From Armatimonadota bacterium (GTDB lineage Bacteria; Armatimonadota; HRBIN16): 7,202 bases of DNA. The stretch's first letter is position 1. Each line of letters opens with the position of its first letter. The stretch is taken from NCBI GenBank assembly GCA_028275265.1, contig JAPWUZ010000133.1, positions 1 to 7,202 of the forward strand, written 5' to 3'. A model generated the notes under the pieces. It ran no database searches, was not told where the DNA came from, and saw only the letters and a program-made list of their open reading frames with translations. The position numbers and the translations under genes are program-made. Positions 1-7,026 of this stretch are shown piece after piece.

Positions 1-152
1 GCCTCGTTTGGGTGATTGACCCTGCTACCAAGACAGTTCGGGTACACCGCGCAGGTCAGCCAACGCAGGTGCTGCATGAGCAGGACACCCTATCTGGCGA
101 GGACGTGTTGCCGGGTTTTGCGTGCAAGGTGTCGGAGCTTTTTGCGTGGTAA
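1..152 (+). CDS. Uma2 family endonuclease-like protein, C-terminal fragment (5' end outside window)
   Basis: The reading frame is open from base 3 (bases 1-2 finish a codon) to a TAA at 150-152, giving the last 49 residues of a protein that starts before the window. It contains VWVIDPATKTVRVHR followed by DTLSGEDVLPGF, the typical C-terminal end of Uma2 (DUF820) proteins, a PD-(D/E)XK nuclease-fold family of poorly known role. About 32 of 48 aligned residues are identical to the C-terminus of the next gene, so the two are tandem paralogues. The presumed catalytic part lies outside the window, so activity cannot be judged. The next gene starts 15 bases downstream in the same direction. Confidence 0.85.
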   Translation, partial: LVWVIDPATKTVRVHRAGQPTQVLHEQDTLSGEDVLPGFACKVSELFAW

Positions 153-167
153 AGGCGGGGAAGGGCA

Positions 168-725
168 ATGGCGGTTGCGACCGAGAAGCGGATATACACG
201 GTAGACGAGTTCTGGCAGCTGTGTTACCAGACCGATAAGAGGCTGGAACTGGTCAGGGGGGAACTCAGGGAGTTGGCACCTGCAAACGATGAACATGGTT
301 ACATCACGATGCAGATTGCCGTTGTCGTAGCGCAATTTGTGAAGCAACATCAACTGGGTTACACGTTCGCTGCGGAGACGGGCTTTGTGCTGTCGGAGGA
401 GCCTGCGACCGTGCGCGCGCCCGATTTTGCCTACGTGTCGCGCGAACGTGCCCCCGAACGCTGGTCGCGCTATTTCGCGCGGTTTGTTCCCGACTTGGTG
501 GCGGAGGTCGTCTCTCCAACCGACACCTATGGCGAAGTGGCGCAGGAGGTGCAGGACTGGCTGGACTTCGGGGTGCGCATGGTCTGGGTGGTAGACCCCG
601 CTACCCGAACAGTGGCGGTACATCGTGGCGGGGGTACGTTTAGGATTTACGGTGAGGAAGATACACTGTCCGGCGAAGACGTGTTACCCGGCTTCGTGTG
701 CAAGGTGTCTGAAATCTTTTCATAA
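168..725 (+). CDS. Uma2 family (PD-(D/E)XK fold) putative endonuclease, complete paralogue
   Basis: This 185-residue protein has the usual length for Uma2 (DUF820). The family has a restriction-endonuclease-like fold, is strongly expanded in cyanobacteria and some thermophilic phyla, and has no settled biological function. Visible landmarks are an N-terminal YTVDEFWQL segment, LVRGEL at 28-33, APDFAYV with D86, PDLVAEVVSP with E113, and VWVVDPATRTVAVHR at 139-153. In the family pattern I recall, a lysine follows about 14 residues after the E113 position. Here that place holds E127 (codon GAG at 546-548), so nuclease activity is doubtful. The ATG at 168 follows a purine-rich GGGGAAGGG at 157-165, very close to the start. 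The upstream gene is a paralogue, and atpD begins 28 bases downstream with no terminator between. A chromosomal regulatory or inactive paralogue is as plausible as an active nuclease. Confidence 0.9.
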   Translation: MAVATEKRIYTVDEFWQLCYQTDKRLELVRGELRELAPANDEHGYITMQIAVVVAQFVKQHQLGYTFAAETGFVLSEEPATVRAPDFAYVSRERAPERWSRYFARFVPDLVAEVVSPTDTYGEVAQEVQDWLDFGVRMVWVVDPATRTVAVHRGGGTFRIYGEEDTLSGEDVLPGFVCKVSEIFS

Positions 726-753
726 CGAGGATAACGGGAGGTTAGCAATATCG

Positions 754-2157
<1,404 letters not shown>

Positions 2158-2169
2158 TGGGGGCAAACG

Positions 2170-2595
2170 ATGGCGAGGACCTTCCATCTGGAAATTGTCA
2201 CTCCGGACCGCGCGTTGTTATCCGAAGAGGTGGTCAGCATCATCGCGCCCGGGGTAGAAGGGTATCTGGGCGTGCTGGCGAACCATGCGCCGCTGGTCAC
2301 TGAGTTGAACGTGGGCGTCCTGCGCATCCGGTATCCTGACGACACCGAAGAGAATGTGGCGGTTTCAGGCGGATTTATGGAGGTCGCCAACAACCGGGTG
2401 CTAGTGTTGGCGGACGCTGCCGAACGCCCACAGGATATCGATATCCAGAGGGCGAAAGAGGCGCTCCTTCGTGCCCGTCGGCGATTGCAGGACCCTACAA
2501 TGGACCGTGAACGCGCTCGAGCCGCGCTGGAGCGTGCCATCAACCGGCTGCGGGTTGCCGGTGTGGAATTAACCAGAGGCTTAGAGGAGGATTAA
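2170..2595 (+). CDS. atpC: F1Fo ATP synthase subunit epsilon
   Basis: This 141-residue protein is the central-stalk subunit that binds gamma and the c-ring. In bacteria it can also inhibit ATP hydrolysis through its C-terminal helices. The N-terminal beta-sandwich (about 4-85) carries the family signature GVEGYLGVLANHAPL at 28-42 and VAVSGGFMEV at 63-72. Residues about 88-131 form the Arg/Ala/Glu-rich helical hairpin (ATP-synt_DE domain), so this is the long, potentially inhibitory form. The ATG at 2170 is preceded by a G-rich run at 2158-2163 that can serve as a ribosome site. The order atpD-atpC with a 12-base gap is the usual end of bacterial atp operons. A hairpin follows the stop by 19 bases. 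Confidence 0.97.
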   Translation: MARTFHLEIVTPDRALLSEEVVSIIAPGVEGYLGVLANHAPLVTELNVGVLRIRYPDDTEENVAVSGGFMEVANNRVLVLADAAERPQDIDIQRAKEALLRARRRLQDPTMDRERARAALERAINRLRVAGVELTRGLEED

Positions 2596-2614
2596 GGGTC
2601 TGGGATCACAAGGA

Positions 2615-2639
2615 AGCCCCCACCGTGAAGGTGGGGGCT
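2615..2639 (+). terminator. Perfect 10-bp hairpin between convergent genes, probable bidirectional terminator
   Basis: AGCCCCCACC (2615-2624) and GGTGGGGGCT (2630-2639) pair perfectly around the loop GTGAA. The hairpin lies 19 bases after the atpC stop and 8 bases from the stop of the converging pseudopilin gene. No strong U-tract follows on either strand (AAGTTGTGTTA on plus), so termination efficiency is uncertain. Position and stem strength are the reasons for the call. Confidence 0.7.
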
Positions 2640-2647
2640 AAGTTGTG

Positions 2648-3340
2648 TTATGGGCATCCCATAGCAGCCCGGTCGCTGGTATATGGATAACCGGGTTCGG
2701 GTGCGCCGAAGTCTGCGGTGGTGATACCCTTCAGCTGCCGCCACTTGACGTGCCCATCCACGAACGTGGCGTTCAAGCCGTCGTTGTGCGGGGAGCGCAG
2801 GCGGTCAAACAGCGAGCATCCTCGCTCGATACCCCAGTCCCACAACCAGACGTTGTTCGACTCGGCAATGATGATGGTTCCCGCTGCGCCGCGTGGTGAG
2901 GCATCGGCAATGCGGTGGAGGGTTTTCTGGCTCTCGCCCCAGTCGGTGCAGTAGTAGTCGTAGCTCGTACCGACCGTCGGGTTCCACACCAGCTGTCCAT
3001 AGGAGACATGCTCGCCAGTGCTGGGGCACAAGTAGATGTCCCTGTTTTTGATGTAGGGGAAATACGCGCTCAGAGCCTGCCACACCCACTCGTTCTGGTA
3101 GGTGGGCAAAGCGGGAACCTGCGGATTACAGAAGTAGGTACTGATAGCCTGTACCTTGCCGTCGTAATCCTCAGCGTACATCAGCATGGCTAATCCCAGC
3201 TGCTTCATGTTGCTCAGACATGCGGTTGCCCGTGCCTTTTCACGTGCTTGGGAGAATACCGGGAACAGAATCGCCGCCAGTATCGCGATAATCGCGATAA
3301 CTACGAGCAATTCAATGAGCGTAAAACCGTTGCGCTTCAT
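2648..3340 (-). CDS. Pseudopilin-like protein: prepilin N-terminal signal plus H-X9-DG C-terminal motif (DUF1559-like)
   Basis: This 230-residue protein starts with MKRNGFTLIELLVVIAIIAI, a textbook type IV prepilin/type II pseudopilin leader. A prepilin peptidase would cut after G5 and methylate F6, and E10 is the conserved Glu at mature position 5. Residues about 7-28 form the single hydrophobic assembly helix. The soluble part has FSQAREKARATACLSNMKQLGLAM (29-52), typical of DUF1559-type proteins, and ends with SPHNDGLNATFVDGHVKW. There H185 and D195-G196 match the H-X9-DG pattern. Six cysteines (41, 71, 105, 131, 175, 229) could form disulfides. The protein is probably exported and anchored or built into a pseudopilus, but its partners are unknown. 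The ATG at 3340 has a very strong Shine-Dalgarno, AAGGAGGT, at 3347-3354. It is the second gene of a unit, 28 bases after the small membrane protein. Confidence 0.93.
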   Translation of the reverse strand: MKRNGFTLIELLVVIAIIAILAAILFPVFSQAREKARATACLSNMKQLGLAMLMYAEDYDGKVQAISTYFCNPQVPALPTYQNEWVWQALSAYFPYIKNRDIYLCPSTGEHVSYGQLVWNPTVGTSYDYYCTDWGESQKTLHRIADASPRGAAGTIIIAESNNVWLWDWGIERGCSLFDRLRSPHNDGLNATFVDGHVKWRQLKGITTADFGAPEPGYPYTSDRAAMGCP

Positions 3341-3368
3341 GTTGTTACCTCCTTACAGGGATTTTGAG

Positions 3369-3716
3369 TTAGCGTGCCATTCCTCCGACGTCACTTGGTG
3401 GAAAACCGCCTCCGCTTGCCGGAGGCATACCCCCGGGAGCCGCAGGAGCTGCGGGAATGCGTGCACCGGGTACAGCTGCGGCAGGCACCAGCCCGCGCGA
3501 CACCGCTTCATCAAACACCTTCTTCTCCTGAGGAGTCATCATCTGTACATTACCGCCTGTGCGCTTTAGGATCTCCATCGCCTGCTTGCTCAGGTCTGCT
3601 GCTTCATCGGTCTTTTTGCCACCAGCCGTGTACCACCAGCCGAGCAATGCGGCAAGAATCACCACCACGACGAGGATCACTGCAATAGCGGTCGCCTTGG
3701 GTATTTCTTTCTGCAT
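3369..3716 (-). CDS. Small single-pass membrane protein with Pro/Gly/Ala-rich tail, function unknown
   Basis: I do not recognise a named family for this 115-residue protein. It has a short positively charged N-terminus (MQKEIPK), one strong transmembrane helix at about 9-28 (IAVILVVVVILAALLGWW), and a charged, probably helical segment at 34-77 that includes MMTPQEKKVFDEAVSRGLVP. The low-complexity tail, about 78-115, is rich in Pro, Ala, Gly and Met. There is no prepilin cleavage motif, so it is not itself a pilin. The tail and topology suggest the bulk lies outside the cytoplasm, which is an inference. The frame is open further upstream to 3779, but ATG 3716 is preferred because GAGGGG (3725-3730) precedes it at 8 bases, and because the promoter found at 3744-3772 would lie inside any longer version. 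The pseudopilin gene follows after 28 bases, so the two are probably cotranscribed. Confidence 0.82.
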   Translation of the reverse strand: MQKEIPKATAIAVILVVVVILAALLGWWYTAGGKKTDEAADLSKQAMEILKRTGGNVQMMTPQEKKVFDEAVSRGLVPAAAVPGARIPAAPAAPGGMPPASGGGFPPSDVGGMAR

Positions 3717-3743
3717 GGTTCTCACCCCTCTATGCTGTCTGTC

Positions 3744-3772
3744 AGTGTAATCGATTTGCCGCGGCGTGTCAA
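3744..3772 (-). promoter_or_regulatory. Sigma70-type promoter for the small membrane protein and pseudopilin unit
   Basis: On the minus strand, TTGACA (plus 3767-3772, perfect -35) is followed after exactly 17 bases by TACACT (plus 3744-3749, four of six matches to TATAAT). Transcription would start near 3737, leaving a leader of about 20 bases that contains the GAGGGG ribosome site before the ATG at 3716. It sits between the hairpin closing the upstream epimerase gene and the start of the unit, which is where a promoter is expected. Confidence 0.72.
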
Positions 3773-3796
3773 TACGCAAATTACCTGAATCTCATG

Positions 3797-3827
3797 CTGG
3801 CAGAAGCGGTTTCCCCGCTTCTACCAG
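3797..3827 (-). terminator. Hairpin after the sugar isomerase/epimerase gene, probable terminator
   Basis: CTGG (3797-3800) and AGAAGCGG (3802-3809) pair with CCGCTTCT (3815-3822) and CCAG (3824-3827). This gives 12 base pairs with one C/A mismatch and a five-base loop. It begins 8 bases after the stop of the minus-strand epimerase gene and lies upstream of the next promoter. No U-run follows on the minus strand, so it may act as a weak or factor-aided terminator or as an RNA-stabilising 3' end. Confidence 0.6.
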
Positions 3828-3835
3828 CCGCATAA

Positions 3836-4591
3836 CTACTTGCCCATCTTCTTCAGATTCTGCAGGCACAGCTCAATCGTTTTCAGCGGCGGATGGGCAT
3901 AGGTCTCCTGCTCCACGATGTACCACTCGGTCTTGCCGATGGTCTCACACAGTTCGAATATCTCCTTCCAGTTAATGTCACCCTCGCCGAGCACGGCGTT
4001 GGGGTTGCTTTTGGAGAACTCTTTCAGGTGAACCGTTGCGGCGCGACCGGGGTACTTGCGCAGGAAGTCCGCCGCCTTCGCTCCGGCGTGCATGGCGTTG
4101 CCGGTGTCGAACTGCATCACCACATCTTTCACCGTGTTGCCGAAGAAGGTGTCCCACGGCAGCTCCCCGTCCAGCGGCTTAAACTCGATGGTGTGGTTGT
4201 GATAGCCCACACGCATCTTGTATGGCTTCACCTTCGCCGCAATCTCGTTGAACAGTTTGGCGGTGTCCAGCCACGCTTTGCGGGAGCTGGTGTACTCACC
4301 CGGCAACCCGGGTACAATCAGGAACTTGTTGCCCAGAATCTGGTTGAACTCGATGGTGCGGGGCAGTTCATCACCCAGAAGGGTATTGATACCGATATGG
4401 GTGCCGCAGCACTTCAGCCCGTTGTCATCCAGCATTTTGCGCAGGTCTTTCGCGCTGTAGCCATAGTAGCCGGCAAACTCCACGCCCTCATAGCCCATCT
4501 TGGCGATGGCGGCAAGGGTGCCGGGCAGATCCCTAGCGCAATCGTCGCGCACGGAATACAGTTGAACCGCAATCGGAATCCGTTTTGCCAT
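3836..4591 (-). CDS. Sugar phosphate isomerase/epimerase (xylose isomerase-like TIM barrel)
   Basis: This 251-residue protein is of the AP-endonuclease-2/xylose-isomerase-like TIM barrel family, in which cytoplasmic metal-dependent enzymes interconvert ketoses, inosose derivatives or other sugar acids. The exact substrate cannot be read from sequence. Motifs in order are VQLYSVRDD at strand 1 (9-17), GYEGVEFAGYYG (33-44), THIG with H65, GYHNHTIEF with H131, H133 and E136, MQFDTGNA with D162, VHLKEF with H188, GEGDINWKEIF (202-212) and WYIVEQE ending at E229. D162, H188 and E229 are the likely metal and acid/base residues, with H131 or E136 on the strand-5 side. There is no signal peptide. The ATG at 4591 has GAGGGG (4597-4602) five bases upstream. 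It is monocistronic in appearance: 181 bases separate it from the gene upstream and a hairpin follows it. I saw no convincing promoter in those 181 bases. Confidence 0.92.
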   Translation of the reverse strand: MAKRIPIAVQLYSVRDDCARDLPGTLAAIAKMGYEGVEFAGYYGYSAKDLRKMLDDNGLKCCGTHIGINTLLGDELPRTIEFNQILGNKFLIVPGLPGEYTSSRKAWLDTAKLFNEIAAKVKPYKMRVGYHNHTIEFKPLDGELPWDTFFGNTVKDVVMQFDTGNAMHAGAKAADFLRKYPGRAATVHLKEFSKSNPNAVLGEGDINWKEIFELCETIGKTEWYIVEQETYAHPPLKTIELCLQNLKKMGK

Positions 4592-4772
4592 CTTTTCCCC
4601 TCACACTTACAAAAGGTTGTACTCTACCTTTCCCTGTGCACACATAGGACTCCTGCTGCCACCGGATTTCGAGTTTATTCTTGCACGTCATGGAGGAGAT
4701 GAAGATGTATTGAGGCACTTGTCACAGAGCGTGCATATTGTCTTCCGCAGTCGGTTGGATGCGCGGTTGCTT

Positions 4773-6089
4773 TCATCCTGGACGTTCGGGGCAGGTACTC
4801 CGCTGTGCGGGCTGCACGTACACCCGATGCACCCGCCTGCCACGCATCTCCACTACCTGTATCTCATAATCGCCGAAGGGTACGCGGTCGCCCACACGCG
4901 GGAGTGAGGTCAGCTTGCCCATCACGTAGCCGGCGACGGTTTCGAACGCGCTGTCCTCTTCCGATATCTCCACCGCGAGCTGGCTTGCCAGTTCGTCCAA
5001 TTCCACATTGGCTTCCACCAGGTAGCGGTTATCACCGACCTTCTGGATACGGGGCTGGATCGGCTCGAACTCGTCATAAATCTCGCCCACAATCTCTTCA
5101 ATCACGTCCTCGATAGTGACCAGCCCAGAGGTGCCGCCATACTCGTCCACCACGATTGCCATGTGCATCTTGTGCTTCTGGAACTCGCGCAGTAATTCAT
5201 CGATAGGCTTGCTTTCGGGCACAATCAGGCAATCGCGGGCGATGTGCCTCAACGAGTCGATGCCGTGCTGTCGGGCGCGGTAGAGGTCTTTGACGTGTAC
5301 GATGCCGATGACCTTATCGGGGTCGCCTTCGCAAAGCGGGAAGCGGGTAAAGCCGTACTGTTCGGCGATGCGCAGGTTCTCCTCCAGCGGCCAGGTGGTG
5401 GACAGGTATACCATATCCACGCGAGGAACCATGATGTCCTTCGCTCGCTTGTCGCCGAAGGAGAAGACATGTTCCATCAGCTCGGCTTCGGTGTCTTTCA
5501 ATGCGCCGGAGCGGCGGGATGAGGCAAGCAGCAGTCGCAGCTCCTCCTGAGAATACGCCTCTTCAGGGGATGCGGGCGGGATACGCAGGGCACGCAGTAC
5601 CAGCTCCGAACAACGGGTCATGAGCCATGTCAGCGGATACAGCAGGCGATGAAACAGATTCAGCGGGGGAGCCGTCCACAGCGCGGCTGGTTCGGTACGG
5701 CGGATGGCAACGCTTTTAGGAACCATCTCTCCCAGCACGACATGCAGGAAGGTGATGCTGAGGTATCCGATGATGAAAGCGGTAACATGCACGCTGCGCG
5801 GCGAAGTGATACCCAGCAGGGTCAACACGGGTTGCAGCTGCTTCGCCGCCCATGGTTCGGCAACCCATCCCAGCCCGATGCTGGCAAGGGTGATGCCCAC
5901 CTGCACGGTGTTCAGGTAGGCATCGATGTGTTGTTGCGCCTGCTTGGCAATACGCGCGCGCCAGTTTTGCTGCTGGATTAACTCCTCCAGGCGGGTAGCG
6001 CGCACCCGTACTAACGCAAACTCCGCCAGCACAAAGAAGGCGTTCAGCAAAAGCAGTGCGACAATCAGCAACGCTTCAACGGAAAACAT
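4773..6089 (-). CDS. CNNM/DUF21-CBS-CorC_HlyC family membrane protein (hemolysin C/CorC-like)
   Basis: This 438-residue inner-membrane protein has three parts in order. A DUF21/CNNM transmembrane domain spans about 1-190, with hydrophobic helices near 4-27, 101-123 and 135-167 and the conserved GEMVPKS at 120-126. A CBS-domain pair follows at about 215-335, including IMVPRVDM and VDEYGGTSGLVTIEDVIEEIVGEI. Last is a C-terminal CorC_HlyC domain at about 350-425. Family members are linked to Mg2+/Co2+ efflux or homeostasis, and the CBS pair usually binds adenine nucleotides. The old hemolysin label is not a good guide to function. The ATG at 6089 is chosen because AGGTG lies 6 bases before it. 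An in-frame GTG at 6098 would add three residues. That ribosome site lies inside an inverted repeat (6096-6125). The gene follows the Memo gene by 64 bases and may be cotranscribed with it. Confidence 0.95.
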   Translation of the reverse strand: MFSVEALLIVALLLLNAFFVLAEFALVRVRATRLEELIQQQNWRARIAKQAQQHIDAYLNTVQVGITLASIGLGWVAEPWAAKQLQPVLTLLGITSPRSVHVTAFIIGYLSITFLHVVLGEMVPKSVAIRRTEPAALWTAPPLNLFHRLLYPLTWLMTRCSELVLRALRIPPASPEEAYSQEELRLLLASSRRSGALKDTEAELMEHVFSFGDKRAKDIMVPRVDMVYLSTTWPLEENLRIAEQYGFTRFPLCEGDPDKVIGIVHVKDLYRARQHGIDSLRHIARDCLIVPESKPIDELLREFQKHKMHMAIVVDEYGGTSGLVTIEDVIEEIVGEIYDEFEPIQPRIQKVGDNRYLVEANVELDELASQLAVEISEEDSAFETVAGYVMGKLTSLPRVGDRVPFGDYEIQVVEMRGRRVHRVYVQPAQRSTCPERPG

Positions 6090-6095
6090 CCCCTT

Positions 6096-6125
6096 CACCT
6101 GCGAGGTGGTATCACCTCACAGGTG
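6096..6125 (-). promoter_or_regulatory. Inverted repeat covering the ribosome binding site of the CorC-like gene
   Basis: Arms CACCTG (6096-6101) plus GAGGTG (6103-6108) pair with CACCTC (6113-6118) plus CAGGTG (6120-6125). This gives 12 base pairs with one mismatch (c6102/a6119) and a four-base loop. In the minus-strand RNA the 3' arm ends with CAGGTG, the apparent Shine-Dalgarno of the downstream gene, six bases before its ATG. The structure lies between the Memo stop (6154) and the ATG (6089). It could attenuate transcription between the two genes, limit translation of the second, or be an operator for a dimeric protein. The sequence does not decide which. Confidence 0.55.
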
Positions 6126-6153
6126 CTCCTTTCACCGTCGCTGGAAGGGACTC

Positions 6154-7026
6154 CTACTTCGTGGCGTAGAAGGCGCAGGCGGCGTAGCCGACAACGTGTC
6201 GGGTGTCCCCGCCCGGCACATCGCCGGACGTGTAATGGCAAAGCACTTCGCCCTGTGTAATGCCCTCCTCGCGCAGCGCAAACAGCATGGTGGCTGTGGG
6301 CATTACACCGCACATGCTGATGTCGCGGCGGAATACCTCCTCCATCAACCGCTCACCATCCACCTCGCGCACCGCCTGCAATGCGATTTCGTCCATACGG
6401 TACGCCTCGTCGCGGGGCACATAGTGCATCAGGTCGGTGCTTGCTATCAGCACGCGGTGGTAGGCCGGGTCGCCCAGCAGCGAAGCCAGCGCCTTGCCAA
6501 GAGCCTTCAGCACCTCGACGGTCTCGCTGTCGTAGTACACCCTGCCGAAGACGATGGGCACGATGCGGGCTTTGGGCGCAACCGTTTGCAGAAAAGGCAG
6601 CTGCACCTCCAGCGAGTGCTCCGGAATATGTGCGTTCTCGTCTTCGCGCACCACAGGAACCAGCTGCTCGATGGTTTCAGCAGTGGAGGTGTCTATCGGC
6701 ACTTCGCCCAGAGGTGTCCTGAAAACGCCGCGCGACAGGATGGCTATCGGGGCACCGATGGCGCGATGGTTGGGTCCCATCAGGATGGCTGTCTCGGGCG
6801 CACCGTCTTCTGCGAGGCGGGCGTAGGCATGGGCAGCGGCGGCTCCCGAGTAGTAGTAACCGGCATGAGGACACATCAACCCGCGCAGGGCACGCTTGCC
6901 GTTGGCTGCCGTTTCGGGCAACCTCCCCGGTCCGAGGGGAGACAGGAAGCATGTGCGTATCTCCTCGCGCAGTTCGGCGGCGGTGTCGGCGTAGAACATC
7001 CCCGCAACAGCAGGTGGGCGTATCAT
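6154..7026 (-). CDS. amrB: AmmeMemoRadiSam system protein B (Memo family)
   Basis: This 290-residue protein covers the full length of the Memo family, which has a fold like class III extradiol dioxygenases. Human MEMO1 binds metal, and the bacterial role is unsettled. Family landmarks are the N-terminal RPPAVAGMFY (3-12), CPHAGYYYSG (52-61), GPNHRAIG (84-91), PEHSLEVQLPFLQ (135-147), STDLMHYVPRDEA (196-208) and MCGVMPTATML (238-248). H54, H87 and C239 match the expected His/His/Cys metal site, so the site appears intact. In many bacteria Memo is encoded with an AMMECR1 protein and a radical SAM protein (AmmeMemoRadiSam). Neither is seen in this window. The ATG at 7026 has AAGGAGG (7034-7040) at 7 bases and overlaps the stop of the preceding gene in an ATGA, implying translational coupling. 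Confidence 0.94.
   Translation of the reverse strand: MIRPPAVAGMFYADTAAELREEIRTCFLSPLGPGRLPETAANGKRALRGLMCPHAGYYYSGAAAAHAYARLAEDGAPETAILMGPNHRAIGAPIAILSRGVFRTPLGEVPIDTSTAETIEQLVPVVREDENAHIPEHSLEVQLPFLQTVAPKARIVPIVFGRVYYDSETVEVLKALGKALASLLGDPAYHRVLIASTDLMHYVPRDEAYRMDEIALQAVREVDGERLMEEVFRRDISMCGVMPTATMLFALREEGITQGEVLCHYTSGDVPGGDTRHVVGYAACAFYATK

Noticed and set aside
625..753. 43-residue N-terminal extension of the AtpD frame
   Set aside because: It overlaps the end of the Uma2 gene in another frame, has no beta-subunit similarity, and the family starts at the ATG at 754.
2433..2446. Perfect 14-base palindrome GGATATCGATATCC inside atpC
   Set aside because: It encodes the Asp-Ile-Asp-Ile stretch in frame in a conserved gene. 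The repeat of GATATC codons explains the symmetry without a separate function.
3280..3302. Repeated TCGCGATAA units suggesting a short direct repeat or binding sites
   Set aside because: They lie in the hydrophobic leader of the pseudopilin (IAIIAI), where repeated Ile-Ala codons produce the pattern.
3717..3779. 21-residue N-terminal extension of the small membrane protein
   Set aside because: It would contain the -35 and -10 elements and has a non-hydrophobic, unrelated composition. ATG 3716 has a better ribosome site.
3893..4702. Plus-strand open frame (269 codons) opposite the epimerase
   Set aside because: It is antisense to a well-supported TIM-barrel gene, with no motif or ribosome site of its own.
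4592..4772. 181-base gap between the CorC-like gene and the epimerase, searched for a promoter, terminator or small gene
   Set aside because: I found no convincing -35/-10 pair, no stable hairpin with U-run and no credible ORF on either strand. A promoter for the epimerase is expected here but I cannot place it.
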